DNA of 64,000 nucleotides. It comes from Mageeibacillus sp. UBA4314. GTDB taxonomy: Bacteria > Bacillota > Clostridia > Saccharofermentanales > Saccharofermentanaceae. The position numbers and the translations under genes are program-made. Where the stretch lies: positions 1 to 64,000 of the forward strand of contig DGUI01000052.1 in NCBI GenBank assembly GCA_002394605.1, written 5' to 3'. Below, one piece after another: positions 54,375 through 64,000 of this stretch (positions are counted from its first letter, which is position 1; every line of letters begins with the position of its first letter). The notes under the pieces were generated by a model. That model was given only the letters and a program-made list of their open reading frames with translations. It was not told where the DNA came from and ran no database searches.

Positions 54375-57194
54375 ATGCCTAACTATATACTCGACTGGAA
54401 CAAATACACCAAGGCAGCGATCGATATCGCATGCGAGGGAGCTGTCCTCCTCGAGAACAGAGAAGATACACTTCCGCTCAAACAGGATACGAGGGTTGCC
54501 CTGTTCGGCAGGATGCAGACCAATTACTACAAGAGCGGAACAGGTTCCGGCGGTATGGTCAATGTAGAGCATGTCGTCAATATCAGAGAGGGACTTACAG
54601 ATTCCGGCAAGGTCATCGTAGATGAAGAACTCATGAAGATCTACGATGAGTGGGAGAAGGCTAATCCCGTAGATCCCGGTCTCGGCTGGGGCAGGGAGAG
54701 ATGGTCCCAGAACGAGATGCCACTTACCGATGATATCGTTAATAGTGCGGCTTCGCGAAATGATGTTGCCGTTATCGTCATCGCCAGGACTGCCGGCGAG
54801 GACCGTGACAATTCCTGTGATAAGGGATCACTGAAGCTTCAGGACGGCGAAGAAGCGATGCTCGGCAAGGTATGTGCAGCATTCAGGAAGACGGTCGTTC
54901 TCCTTAACACCGGCAATATCATCGACATGAGCTTTGTGACTAAGTATAAGCCCTCAGCAGTAATGTATATCTGGCAGGCCGGAATGATCGGCGGAACTGC
55001 CTGTGCAAGGCTCCTGACAGGTGAAGTTAATCCTTCGGGACTGCTCCCTGACACGATCGCCAAGACGGTTGATGATTATCCGTCGACGCCTTATTTCGGA
55101 GGGTCGGACAGCGTTAAGGATTACTACACTGAAGACATCTATGTCGGATACAGGTATTTCACTACTTTTGCCAGGGACAAGGTCATGTATCCGTTCGGAT
55201 ATGGTCTGTCTTACACGGGATTTGATATCTCCGGGCAGGAGATGTCGGTTTCCGAGGATAAGGTGACGGTCAGGGTCAGAGTTACAAATCTCGGCGAGAT
55301 ACCCGGCAAGAAGACGATCCTCGTATTTGCAGCGCCCCCTCAGGGCAAGCTCGCCAAGCCTTCCAAGGTGCTCGTGGGTTTTGCAAAGACATATGAGATA
55401 ATGCCCGGCGGAACATGCAGCGTTGAGATAGAAGCTCCGCTTAAGTATTTCGCATCGTTCGATGATGACGGAAGGGCAGGTGTTGGAACGGGCTGGATCC
55501 TCGAGCGCGGCGTATATGATGTCCACGTCGGAGGCGACAGTCTTGATTCAGATATCGTGCTGAGCTTCACGCTCGATGAGACGCGCAATATCGAAGAACT
55601 CGAACCGGTCGCAGCACCTGTTGAGGAGTTCGACAGGTTTACTCATGACGGCAAGGGCAAACTTACACTTGAGAAGGTGCCCGTCCTGAAGAAGGATTAT
55701 CTTGCGGAGTGCTTAAGCCTCGTACCTCCTGAGATAGAGCAGACGGGTGACAAGGGGATCAAGCTTGCAGATGTTAAGACAGGCAAAGCTTCCATGGATG
55801 ATTTTATCGCCCAGCTGTCAGACGAAGACTTATCACTCATCATCAGGGGCGAAGGCATGAGCTGTCCCAAAGTTACGACGGGTACGGCAGGCGGTTTTGC
55901 GGGCGTTGCCAAGGAGATCCATGATCTCGGTGTTCCTGCATGCTGCTGTTCGGACGGACCTTCCGGCATGAGGATCGACAGCGGCAAGAAGGCCTTCTCG
56001 ATCCCCAACGGAACATGCATCGCATCAAGCTTCAATACTGATGCCGTTGAGAGCCTGTTCGGATGGTTCGGTATCGAGATGCTGAACAACCATGTTGATA
56101 CCATCTTAGGCCCCGGCATGAACATACACAGACACCCGCTGAACGGAAGGAACTTCGAGTATTTCTCTGAAGATCCGTTGCTGTCAGGCAAGATGGCAAG
56201 CGCACAGATCAAGGCTCTCGAGCAGCATGGCGTTACTGCAACGATCAAGCATTTCTGCTGCAACAACCGTGAGACGAGAAGGCGTGACATGGATTCTGTC
56301 GTATCAGAGAGAGCTCTGCGTGAGATCTATCTGAGAGGCTTTGAGATCGCTGTCAAGGAAGGGCATGCGAGGAGCATCATGACGGTCTATAACAAGATCA
56401 ACGGAACATATGGTGCTGCTCACTACGGACTTAATACCATGGTATTGAGACAGCAGTGGAAGTATACTGGTCTCACGATGACGGACTGGTGGGCATATAT
56501 ATCCGGCGTGCCGTCAATGAACATGCATCATAACTTGAGAGAGCATGCCATGATGGCAAGAGCCCAGAACGATCTGTACATGGTCTGCTCGTCCGTTGAC
56601 CGCAAGTTCCTTGATGATACGGATTGCTTCGAGGAGCTTCAGAGTGGCAGGGGCATAACGAGAGCCGAGCTGCAGCGCAATGCAAGGAATATACTTAATT
56701 TCGCGATGAACACACCTGCGATGGACCGCATCATGGGTGAGAAGATCGAGATCAATAATGTAGATTGTCCGTTCAAGGCGGATGATGTCGACATGGAAGC
56801 CAACTACTTCTATAACATCGATGAGACTCCTGAGATCGACATCCTGGAGCAGGTCGATACGAGTACGGGCAAGGACTTCATCCTAGGCGTAACAAGTGAC
56901 GTTCCCGGCGTGTACGAGATCGAGATCACGGCTTCTTCCGAACTTAACGAACTGGCTCAGATCCCCATGACGATCTACTATACGAGTATTCCGATCAAGG
57001 TCGTGACCTGGAACGGAACAAACGGCAAGGATGTCACGATGAGAGAGCACCTTGTCATCAATTCAAGACATGTCGTATTCAGAGCACATATGGGTGCAGC
57101 GGGCGTCAAGCTGAAGAAGCTTTGCTTCAAGTTTGTCTCACCTATCACTGAAGAGGTCCTGAAGGCGGTTTTCGCACGGGATGATGAGGAATGA
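54375..57194 (+). CDS. Glycoside hydrolase family 3 with swapped domain order
   Basis: A 939-residue beta-glycosidase without signal peptide. The alpha/beta-sandwich domain normally found second comes first (DIACEGAVLLENREDTLPLK, residues about 15-310), then a fibronectin-III-like part, then the TIM barrel at the C-terminal side with GPGMNIHRHPLNGRNFEYFS, IKHFCCNN and the nucleophile Asp in LTMTDWWAY (about 702). This order is known for beta-glucosidases of rumen Butyrivibrio and Ruminococcus. Likely acts on imported oligosaccharides. GCGGAGG precedes the ATG. The next gene overlaps by four bases. Confidence 0.92.
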   Translation: MPNYILDWNKYTKAAIDIACEGAVLLENREDTLPLKQDTRVALFGRMQTNYYKSGTGSGGMVNVEHVVNIREGLTDSGKVIVDEELMKIYDEWEKANPVDPGLGWGRERWSQNEMPLTDDIVNSAASRNDVAVIVIARTAGEDRDNSCDKGSLKLQDGEEAMLGKVCAAFRKTVVLLNTGNIIDMSFVTKYKPSAVMYIWQAGMIGGTACARLLTGEVNPSGLLPDTIAKTVDDYPSTPYFGGSDSVKDYYTEDIYVGYRYFTTFARDKVMYPFGYGLSYTGFDISGQEMSVSEDKVTVRVRVTNLGEIPGKKTILVFAAPPQGKLAKPSKVLVGFAKTYEIMPGGTCSVEIEAPLKYFASFDDDGRAGVGTGWILERGVYDVHVGGDSLDSDIVLSFTLDETRNIEELEPVAAPVEEFDRFTHDGKGKLTLEKVPVLKKDYLAECLSLVPPEIEQTGDKGIKLADVKTGKASMDDFIAQLSDEDLSLIIRGEGMSCPKVTTGTAGGFAGVAKEIHDLGVPACCCSDGPSGMRIDSGKKAFSIPNGTCIASSFNTDAVESLFGWFGIEMLNNHVDTILGPGMNIHRHPLNGRNFEYFSEDPLLSGKMASAQIKALEQHGVTATIKHFCCNNRETRRRDMDSVVSERALREIYLRGFEIAVKEGHARSIMTVYNKINGTYGAAHYGLNTMVLRQQWKYTGLTMTDWWAYISGVPSMNMHHNLREHAMMARAQNDLYMVCSSVDRKFLDDTDCFEELQSGRGITRAELQRNARNILNFAMNTPAMDRIMGEKIEINNVDCPFKADDVDMEANYFYNIDETPEIDILEQVDTSTGKDFILGVTSDVPGVYEIEITASSELNELAQIPMTIYYTSIPIKVVTWNGTNGKDVTMREHLVINSRHVVFRAHMGAAGVKLKKLCFKFVSPITEEVLKAVFARDDEE

Positions 57195-58054
57195 GAAGAG
57201 ACTACTTTACGTGTGTTTTTCTGGCATGTATCGCCGGCGCACTGATCTTTGTGTGCTTTGAGCCACTGTACTTCAGGTACGGCGTTACTGTCCCGCGTGA
57301 ATTCGGTCTGTTCGAAAGCATCTTCAGTTCCATATACGCCGTATTCTTCCTGATAGCAGTGCCCGTATATACCGGCCTGAGACGCAAGTACTGGGTAGCC
57401 GTGGGGCTCGCATGCTATGGCCTTTTGGCGTATCTTCCGGTGATATTCTATCCTGCACAGGAGCTTATATCAGGTCCGCGCGCAGACATATTCCACTCGA
57501 TCATTGCCATGATCCTAAACGGGATCTACGGGATGGTCAATGCCCCGTTCGCATCGCTGTCGCAGCTGTGGGGCGATTCGGTGGCATCATCAATGAGCCT
57601 GTGGATATTCCCGCTGGCAGTGCTGATCCCATTCATATTCAAAGCGTACAGATTCTACAGGGACGCGTATGTTGCAGAGCAGTTAAGTCCTGCTGACGTG
57701 ATGTCTTCCCCGTCTATCTCCAAGTTCGACAGACAGAAGTCCGGTGAAGAGAAGGAAGAGACTAAGCCTGAAGTGTTAGGTACGGTAATCTCGGCTCCCG
57801 TAAGGAAAGAGAAGCCTGTGGCAGAACAGCCGGCAGAACCACCGAAGCCGGTCGTCGAGCGAATAGAAGAGCCGCCTCAGCCGGCCCTGGATAGCGAAGA
57901 TGACGGAGAAGTCATCCTCTTAGGACCGCCAAAGCAAGTTAAAGAAGATAATCCGCAGAACAAGCCGTCGATCAGACAGCCCAAGATCAATATCGCCACC
58001 CTCGGCGAAGAGATAATGGGCAGGGAGGACGACAGGCCGGAGGATGTGGAGTAA
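57191..58054 (+). CDS. Membrane protein with proline-rich cytosolic tail
   Basis: A 287-residue protein. Four hydrophobic helices lie in the first 155 residues (e.g. CVFLACIAGALIFVCF, YAVFFLIAVPVYTGL); the remaining 130 residues are hydrophilic and rich in Pro, Glu and Lys (EQPAEPPKPVVERIEEPPQP). The start overlaps the glycosidase stop (ATGA), so it is translationally coupled to it. No family recognised. Codon use is like the neighbours. Confidence 0.75.
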   Translation: MRRDYFTCVFLACIAGALIFVCFEPLYFRYGVTVPREFGLFESIFSSIYAVFFLIAVPVYTGLRRKYWVAVGLACYGLLAYLPVIFYPAQELISGPRADIFHSIIAMILNGIYGMVNAPFASLSQLWGDSVASSMSLWIFPLAVLIPFIFKAYRFYRDAYVAEQLSPADVMSSPSISKFDRQKSGEEKEETKPEVLGTVISAPVRKEKPVAEQPAEPPKPVVERIEEPPQPALDSEDDGEVILLGPPKQVKEDNPQNKPSIRQPKINIATLGEEIMGREDDRPEDVE

Positions 58055-58123
58055 GTTTCATATTGCAATGATCCCCCTTAACTTGTAGAATTTCCTATAG
58101 TAAAAACAAACGGAGTAATAATA

Positions 58124-58954
58124 ATGGCTAAGAATGCGAAGCACTGGAAGACGTTCGTTGCCTCCAAGGAGGACAAGGAACTGAAGGCAAAGACCGGAGT
58201 CGATCCTCTTGAAGAGGGTCTTAAGGACATGGGTTGGTTTGCTAATTCCAAGAGGATCGTAGCTAAGGGTATCAAGAGGACTCAGGAGACTTTCGGTGAA
58301 GAGGTCGGCAATTCGATCACTGCCGGAGTCATGGCCCTGTTCCTTCTGTGCATCCTGCCGTTTGCTGCCGTTGACGCATATACGAGTGCTCCGGTGATGA
58401 ACAACGACAGGCCCGTTCCTGCCAGGGAACTTGTTGTATTGAGCGTATCCGCGTTCATCATCACATTATTCCTGTCACTTCTCATCTCTACGATATTCCA
58501 CTTCATGAAGCACGGAACACCGCAGAAGAGAGTCATGAACAAGCTCAATAGGATCATGGTCTATTACACGATCTTAGGCGCTTACACTCCCGTATGCGCA
58601 CTTATCCTTCCCGTCGTATCCGGAAGCGTTATCTGGGCTCTTGAGGCTGCATGCGCGGTAGCGGGAACGTTAGTCACGGCCATCACATATCCTCAGAGCA
58701 AGACCGGCAACGTATTCTCCAAGCTCATCTACGTTATCATGGGTTGGATGATCATAGCCCGCATCTTTGCATTCTACAACTCAACGACGAAGCTCTGCTT
58801 CTGGCTGATAATCTCAGGTTCGATCGCTTATTCAGTCGGGCTCTGGTTCAATTTCGGCAAGAAGTTCAAGTTCTCTCACATGGTGTGGCATCTGTTTGTC
58901 CTGGGCGCATCCGTACTCCACCTGCTGGGCTTCGTATTCTTCTTTGCTTATTAA
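58124..58954 (+). CDS. Hemolysin III/PAQR-family membrane protein
   Basis: A 276-residue protein with a charged N-terminal 60 residues and seven hydrophobic helices. Family hallmarks are the Ser/His segment in LLISTIFHFMKHG, the Asn/Tyr-rich MNKLNRIMVYYTILGAYTPVC and the late MVWHLFVLGASVLHLLG, whose histidines bind zinc in PAQR proteins. Function of bacterial members is uncertain (membrane lipid or hydrolase-like). Preceded by a weak ribosome site (GGAGTAATAAT). Confidence 0.87.
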   Translation: MAKNAKHWKTFVASKEDKELKAKTGVDPLEEGLKDMGWFANSKRIVAKGIKRTQETFGEEVGNSITAGVMALFLLCILPFAAVDAYTSAPVMNNDRPVPARELVVLSVSAFIITLFLSLLISTIFHFMKHGTPQKRVMNKLNRIMVYYTILGAYTPVCALILPVVSGSVIWALEAACAVAGTLVTAITYPQSKTGNVFSKLIYVIMGWMIIARIFAFYNSTTKLCFWLIISGSIAYSVGLWFNFGKKFKFSHMVWHLFVLGASVLHLLGFVFFFAY

Positions 58955-59049
58955 TTATTAATAAATTGTGTCTTAAAATAAGCGCTCAGATTGAAAATCC
59001 CCCCGAAAGGCAGTAAAATTAGACTGTACGACTGTACAAAGGGGTATCT

Positions 59050-62000
59050 ATGGGACGAAGACGCACTTTCGCTTTGCTTGTAGGACAAGCATATGAGTAT
59101 TATCAGTCATCCTTCATCGAAGGATTTCTGAAGCTGATGTTTGCGGAAGATTGTGATGTCTGCGTCTTTGCCATGTATGAGAAGTATCAGAATACGGCAG
59201 CCCGTGAGATAGGTGAGACCTCGATATTCAAGCTCGTTCCACATGAGAGATTTGACGGATTCATCCTGATGCTCGATACGCTCCAGACGCCGGGTCTTGC
59301 CGACAAGATCGTGAAGAATATCAGGAAGCATGTCAAGGTTCCGGTCATCACGGTTGACAAGGAGATCAACGGTTATGTCTGCATAAAGCCCGACGACCGC
59401 AAGGGAATAAAAGCCCTTATCTCACACCTCATAGAAGTTCACGGTTACACTGACATAGCTTTCCTTACCGGAAAGTCATGGCATCCATACTCCAAGGACA
59501 GGCTCAAGGCTTATAAGGAATGCATGGAAGAGCATGGCCTTAAGGTCAGGGACAACAGGGTATTCTTTGGTGATTTCTGGTATACGAGCGGCGAGAACCT
59601 CGGCGACAAACTCGTCAAGATGAACGGAGCTCTTCCACAGGCGGTGGCATGTGCCAACGACCAGATGGCAGTGGGACTTGCGAAGTCCCTGACCGAACAT
59701 GGTCTCAGGGTTCCTGAGGATGTTGCAGTCATCGGTTATGATTCCAATAGTGAAGGAAGATATTCACCTAAGCCGATAACGTCGGTAACGCTTCCCGCCG
59801 GTGCCCTGGGCAGGCATGCAGCCAGGACGATATTAGCACTTGTTGATAATGCTGAATTGCCGGTCTTTGACGAGCCTGTTGACATATTCTACGGAACGAG
59901 CTGCGGCTGTGATAACGAGAGCGCATCGATGGTGAGCAAGCTCAGGTCTTCATGGAACACGGATCTGTCTTCCAACAGCGTGTTCTCACCGTTCAACCAC
60001 ATGGATGAGGATCTCCTGTCCCAGTCAACATTCTATGGACTCATGAATACAGTGTTCTCGTATACTTATCAGATCAGGCCTTTCGAGGGGTTCAGCCTCT
60101 GTTTGAATGATAACTGGCAGGATTATAATACGGGCGATCTGAGAAGCGAGGATCCGTTTACGCCTAAGATGGTGCATGTTCTATACTGCGGGCCTGAGAA
60201 TGCGGGTCAGGACAAGATCGGCATGGATGAACTCTTTGACAGGAAAGACCTTGTTCCTTATCTGTCGGAGGAGAGGGAAAAGCCAAGGGTATTCTTCTTT
60301 ACACCCATCTACTTTGAGGATATGACATATGGTTATTCCGTTCTGTCCAGCAAAGAACCGGAATCACATTCAGAGCAGTACAGGATCTGGCTCAGGTGCG
60401 TCACGAGAGGTCTTGAGTACTTCAGGAGACAGGAGCAGCTTAAGCTTACCAACGCTGCGCTCGAGGCCAACATGATCCGTGATCCTCTCACAGGTTTTTA
60501 TAACTACAAGGGATTTCAGTATCATATCGAGAGTGCGCTTAATAAGTTTAAGAATGGCGATCCCGAGATAGAATTGGGAATTATAGCTGTCGACATCAAG
60601 AACCTGTCAGGGATCAACAATGATTACGGACGCGAGGAAGGTGATGCGGCTATCGTCAAGATGGCGGGAGTACTGCGCAAAGTGGCGGATAACGAATGTA
60701 TTTTCGCGCTTGGTAACGGGGAATTTTTTGTAGCCGCCAGGATCGACGGCAGGGATCTCAAGGTTAGTACCTTTACGGAAGATTCTGACAAGCTCCTGTC
60801 GGAATTGAATGATCAGGACAGCAGGTATAAGCTGGAGATATCCTACGGAAGCTCCAAAGGAACAGTGGTTACAAAGAATGATTTTGAACGACTGGTAGGA
60901 ATTGCGGTCAATAACAAGAATGTCAGGAAGCGTAACATCGCCAAGATTGAAGAAGGCGAGGGTCTGACAAAGGAGGAACAGGAGCAGGCTAAGATAGTTC
61001 ATGAGATTATCGAGAATAATCTCCTTAAATACCATTTCCAGCCGATCATAAGAGCAAGCACCGGCGAGATCTACGCATATGAAGCTCTGATGAGAGCGGA
61101 TGTTAAGCCGTACATGGCACCGCCTGTCGTGCTCAGGTATGCTGAATTCTTCAATCGTCTGTACGACATTGAGAAAGCCACATTCAACAATGTGCTGGAT
61201 ATCTTCGAAGCCAACGAGGGATCCTTTGCAGAAGGATCTAAATTATTCATCAACAGTATTCCGGGCCATGTCCTCAAGGATTCTGATTTCGAGGTCGTTG
61301 CTGAGAAGATCGCGAATAACACTGACAGGATCGTTGTGGAGTACACCGAGCAATCGGAACTCAAAGAGTCCGAGATGGCTAAGATCAAGAAGAGATATGA
61401 GGATGCCGGGCTTAAGACCGCGATAGACGATTATGGCACAGGATACTCGAATATCACTAACCTTCTTAACTATATGCCTGATTATGTAAAGATCGACAGG
61501 ATGCTCCTGACGAATATACATAAGTCACCTCAGAAGCAGCATTTTGTGAAAGATATCATCACATTTTCCCATGAGAACGGCATCATGGCTCTCGCCGAGG
61601 GCGTTGAGACGATAGAAGAGTATAAGGTCGTTCTCCAGCTCGGTGTGGATCTCGTTCAGGGCTTCTTCGTGGCGAAGCCTTCGGCTGAGATCATCAAGGA
61701 GATCGATCCTAAGGTCAAGAAGCAGATTCTCGAATTAGACCGCCTGATCGAACATGATGCGAAGAGCAATGTATATGTGGCCGGAAGGGAAGGACGAATA
61801 TCGCTTCCCGTACTCGTTGAGGAAGGTTACAGCAGGATCGTGCTTCCCAATGCCGAAATGACTTACAGAGACATCACCATTGCCGGTGCGCCCGGATTTG
61901 ATACGGATCTTTACATCGTTGCAGAGGACGGATATCAGGGCAGCCTCGTTCTCGAGAATGTCGGTCTGTCAGGCAAGCAGACAGGCAATGCCGTCCTTAT

Positions 62001-62841
62001 CGGTGAAGGCTGCGACGTCATGATCGAATTTGAAGGCGAGTGCGTCATGGATGGCGGCGGCATCAGGGTGCCTGCGTCATCAAGAGTCATGTTCTCCGGT
62101 GACGGTTCGCTCAAGATCAATGTCAACAAGCTTGAAGCATATGGTATCGGCAACGCGCTTACGATGGATCACGGTGATCTTGTTTTCGATCAGGACGGCA
62201 CGATAGAGATCAATATCGATTCATCACAGGGTATCGGTATCGGTTCCGGCAATGGCGGTGAGATCCACATCAACAAAGGAAGATATCTTATCAACATGTC
62301 CGGCCAGAACGGTGTTGGCATTGGATCGGTATACGGTGAGACGCAGCCGATCGTAACGAACTGTGAATGCCACATCACCAATTCTGCAACAAGGGGCGTT
62401 GCTATCGGTTCCATTGAAGGTGACTGCGATATCTATATCGATAAGCTGTCGCTCGAGTGCAGGCTGACAGGTACGGAAGGCGTTGTCATCGGCACGCTGT
62501 CAGGCAGGAAGAGTGCCTCGAGCATCAATAACGGTTATGTTCTTGTCTCAGGCGAAGCGGACAAGCTTATGTGCGTCGGTTCGCTCTCTTCAGAGACTAC
62601 ACAGGTCAAGGTCAATCTCTCTACGCTGAACTGTGATTTCTCAGGCAAGTCCTCCGCCTTTATCGGAAGCTTCGTTCCTGACGCGAAGATAAGCATCACG
62701 AGCTGCACCATATATGTCAACGGCGATTCCGATTACGATGAACTGTTCGCCGCATCTGAGGATAACATCATATTCTCTGACTGCAAGTGCACTGCGATGA
62801 TCAACGGTAAGGACAAGACGAGGATCAAGCTCGACGACTGA
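59050..62841 (+). CDS. LacI-like sensor, degenerate GGDEF, EAL and beta-helix protein
   Basis: A 1263-residue cytosolic protein. Residues 1-290 form a LacI/ribose-binding-type sensor without a DNA-binding domain (FDGFILMLDTLQTPGLADK, VACANDQMAVGLA, VAVIGYDSNSEG), ending in YGTSCGCDNES. A GAF-like region lies at 300-465. GGDEF follows at 475-630 with DPLTGFYNYKGF but a broken active site, GNGEF for GGDEF. EAL at 665-895 has YEALMRAD, VEYTEQSE, DDYGTGYSN and AEGVE, all catalytic residues present. Residues about 910-1263 form repeats such as GIGIGSGNGGEIHI, a right-handed beta-helix-like domain. Probably a ligand-controlled c-di-GMP phosphodiesterase. AAAGGGG precedes the ATG. Confidence 0.9.
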   Translation: MGRRRTFALLVGQAYEYYQSSFIEGFLKLMFAEDCDVCVFAMYEKYQNTAAREIGETSIFKLVPHERFDGFILMLDTLQTPGLADKIVKNIRKHVKVPVITVDKEINGYVCIKPDDRKGIKALISHLIEVHGYTDIAFLTGKSWHPYSKDRLKAYKECMEEHGLKVRDNRVFFGDFWYTSGENLGDKLVKMNGALPQAVACANDQMAVGLAKSLTEHGLRVPEDVAVIGYDSNSEGRYSPKPITSVTLPAGALGRHAARTILALVDNAELPVFDEPVDIFYGTSCGCDNESASMVSKLRSSWNTDLSSNSVFSPFNHMDEDLLSQSTFYGLMNTVFSYTYQIRPFEGFSLCLNDNWQDYNTGDLRSEDPFTPKMVHVLYCGPENAGQDKIGMDELFDRKDLVPYLSEEREKPRVFFFTPIYFEDMTYGYSVLSSKEPESHSEQYRIWLRCVTRGLEYFRRQEQLKLTNAALEANMIRDPLTGFYNYKGFQYHIESALNKFKNGDPEIELGIIAVDIKNLSGINNDYGREEGDAAIVKMAGVLRKVADNECIFALGNGEFFVAARIDGRDLKVSTFTEDSDKLLSELNDQDSRYKLEISYGSSKGTVVTKNDFERLVGIAVNNKNVRKRNIAKIEEGEGLTKEEQEQAKIVHEIIENNLLKYHFQPIIRASTGEIYAYEALMRADVKPYMAPPVVLRYAEFFNRLYDIEKATFNNVLDIFEANEGSFAEGSKLFINSIPGHVLKDSDFEVVAEKIANNTDRIVVEYTEQSELKESEMAKIKKRYEDAGLKTAIDDYGTGYSNITNLLNYMPDYVKIDRMLLTNIHKSPQKQHFVKDIITFSHENGIMALAEGVETIEEYKVVLQLGVDLVQGFFVAKPSAEIIKEIDPKVKKQILELDRLIEHDAKSNVYVAGREGRISLPVLVEEGYSRIVLPNAEMTYRDITIAGAPGFDTDLYIVAEDGYQGSLVLENVGLSGKQTGNAVLIGEGCDVMIEFEGECVMDGGGIRVPASSRVMFSGDGSLKINVNKLEAYGIGNALTMDHGDLVFDQDGTIEINIDSSQGIGIGSGNGGEIHINKGRYLINMSGQNGVGIGSVYGETQPIVTNCECHITNSATRGVAIGSIEGDCDIYIDKLSLECRLTGTEGVVIGTLSGRKSASSINNGYVLVSGEADKLMCVGSLSSETTQVKVNLSTLNCDFSGKSSAFIGSFVPDAKISITSCTIYVNGDSDYDELFAASEDNIIFSDCKCTAMINGKDKTRIKLDD

Positions 62842-62899
62842 TCTGCTTTATATAAATATATTATTCCATACTAAGTCAGACTGAAGTTGCCGGGAGGCA

Positions 62900-62930
62900 T
62901 AAAAAACTGCCCCGGATCGCCCGGAGCAGT
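62900..62930 (-). terminator. Terminator of the decarboxylase beta gene
   Basis: Minus-strand stem ACTGCTCCGG/CCGGGGCAGT with loop GCGAT, followed by six T. Confidence 0.88.
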
Positions 62931-62971
62931 CTTTGTAAGTCTGTAAGTTATGTCCAGCCTTACCTTATCCG

Positions 62972-64000
62972 TCAGCCGCCGAACAGGCTGAGCAGTGCAC
63001 CGGCTGCGACAGCGGAACCGATAACGCCTGCGACGTTAGGACCCATAGCGTGCATGAGAAGGAAGTTGGAAGGATTTGCCTTCTTGCCTTCTGTGTTGGA
63101 TACACGCGCTGCCATAGGAACTGCGGATACGCCTGCAGAACCGATGAGAGGGTTGATCTTGCCGCCTGAGAGGAAGTACATGATCTGAGCGATAAGGAGT
63201 CCGCCGACTGTTGAGAAGGCGAATGCGATAATACCGAGAAGAACGATCTTCAATGTCTCCCATGTAAGGAATGTCTCGCCTCTTGCCGTTGCACCTACTG
63301 TTGTACCGAGACAGATCGTAACGATATTGCAGAGGGCGTTGGAGGCAGTGTCAGAGAGACGGTCTGTAACACCGGATTCTTTGAACAGGTTACCTAACAT
63401 GAGCATACCGAGCAGAGGTGCCACTGAAGGGATCAGGAGGGCACAAACAGCCACAACTATGATCGGGAAGCAGATCTTCTCGATCTTTGATACTGAACGT
63501 ACCTGTTCCATCTTGATAGCACGCTGTTTCTTTGTTGTAAGGAGCTTCATGATCGGAGGCTGGATAGCCGGGATCAGGGCCATATAAGAATATGCTGCAA
63601 TGGCGATAGCCGGCAGAAGATGAGGTGCCAGATGTGTTGTGAGATAGATAGCCGTAGGGCCGTCAGCACCACCGATGATGGCGATGGAAGCAGCCTCGCT
63701 TGCCGTAAATCCCAGAACAGATGCGATGACAAACGCGAAAGAGATACCGAACTGTGCACCCGCACCCATAAAGAGTGATGAAGGACGCGCGATAAGGGGT
63801 CCGAAGTCGGTCATTGCACCGACACCCATGAAGATCAGACAGGGGAAGATACTTGTCTTAACACCGATGTAGATGAGGTCAAGAAGGCCTACGCTCTCCA
63901 TTGTGGAGAAATAAGACCAGTCAATGTGACCTGTGTCGTTAATAAAGATGTCGGGATGGTAGAGGTCTGCGAGAGGCAGGTTGCTCAAGAGCATACCGAA
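62972..64000 (-). CDS. Sodium-translocating decarboxylase beta subunit, 5' end beyond window
   Basis: Membrane subunit that couples decarboxylation of a carboxybiotin carrier to sodium export (oxaloacetate, methylmalonyl-CoA or glutaconyl-CoA type). About 340 residues are visible, beginning in frame with [18 protein letters not shown] and continuing past the edge. Diagnostic motifs are [11 protein letters not shown] (with the sodium-site Asp) and [20 protein letters not shown] near the C-terminus. Other subunits must lie outside the window, so the substrate cannot be decided. A strong terminator follows. Confidence 0.93.
   Translation of the reverse strand, partial: FGMLLSNLPLADLYHPDIFINDTGHIDWSYFSTMESVGLLDLIYIGVKTSIFPCLIFMGVGAMTDFGPLIARPSSLFMGAGAQFGISFAFVIASVLGFTASEAASIAIIGGADGPTAIYLTTHLAPHLLPAIAIAAYSYMALIPAIQPPIMKLLTTKKQRAIKMEQVRSVSKIEKICFPIIVVAVCALLIPSVAPLLGMLMLGNLFKESGVTDRLSDTASNALCNIVTICLGTTVGATARGETFLTWETLKIVLLGIIAFAFSTVGGLLIAQIMYFLSGGKINPLIGSAGVSAVPMAARVSNTEGKKANPSNFLLMHAMGPNVAGVIGSAVAAGALLSLFGG

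Overview
The window looks like a chromosomal stretch around the replication origin of an anaerobic Clostridia-type Firmicute, probably from a gut or rumen. The evidence is the gene order dnaA-dnaN-recF-remB-gyrB-parA-parB with parS sites, Shine-Dalgarno sites of the AGGAGG type, T-box leaders, a class D-like sortase, a decarboxylase beta subunit and many c-di-GMP and ABC genes. The genus cannot be fixed from the sequence.

Layout. 1-4.8 kb: right-hand part of an integrative mobilizable element (MOBQ relaxase running off the left edge, IncQ-type oriT, DUF3847 and MobC-like proteins, tyrosine integrase, excisionase, XRE regulator) next to the 3' end of guaA, a common target of such elements. 4.8-8.5 kb: guaA, purA, sortase. 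8.5-17.1 kb: origin region with dnaA, dnaN, recF, remB, gyrB, parA, parB. The DnaA DNA-binding domain has changed at positions that read bases in E. coli DnaA, and the nearby box-like 9-mers share a matching variant (TTATNAACA). 17.13 kb: tRNA-Ser(UGA), followed by a 4.9-kb AT-rich island bounded by a perfect 24-bp repeat of the tRNA 3' end. The island holds an integrase remnant, an acyl-CoA ligase whose N-terminus contains nine ACAG tetranucleotide repeats (a phase-variation candidate), a truncated excisionase-like gene, an HsdR remnant and RhuM. 22-29.7 kb: assorted chromosomal genes (DinB-like, alpha/beta hydrolase, CorA, GT-C-like membrane protein, zinc-ribbon protein).

29.8-38.7 kb holds what I consider the most exciting content: two paralogous proteins with the rare order XRE helix-turn-helix, cupin, acyl-CoA synthetase, each behind its own T-box riboswitch. 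By position the specifier codons read GUA (Val) and AUC (Ile), and both T-box bulges are UGGU, fitting tRNAs with discriminator A. The simplest reading is that uncharged tRNA-Val and tRNA-Ile induce activation of branched-chain short fatty acids (isobutyrate, 2-methylbutyrate) to CoA esters, feeding reductive carboxylation to valine and isoleucine, a route known in rumen anaerobes.

38.7-50.3 kb: response regulator, ABC exporter and histidine kinase cluster, methyltransferase, STAS protein, a cytosolic ParB-like/BMP fusion, lgt, SDR, a second ABC pair and a PAS-GGDEF protein. 50.3-50.9 kb: a repeat-rich spacer related in motif to one at 28.2 kb. 51.3-64 kb: a DeoB-DeoC fusion, a DEAD-box helicase, a domain-swapped GH3 glycosidase, membrane proteins, a four-module LacI-like sensor/GGDEF/EAL/beta-helix protein, and a sodium-pumping decarboxylase beta subunit running off the right edge.
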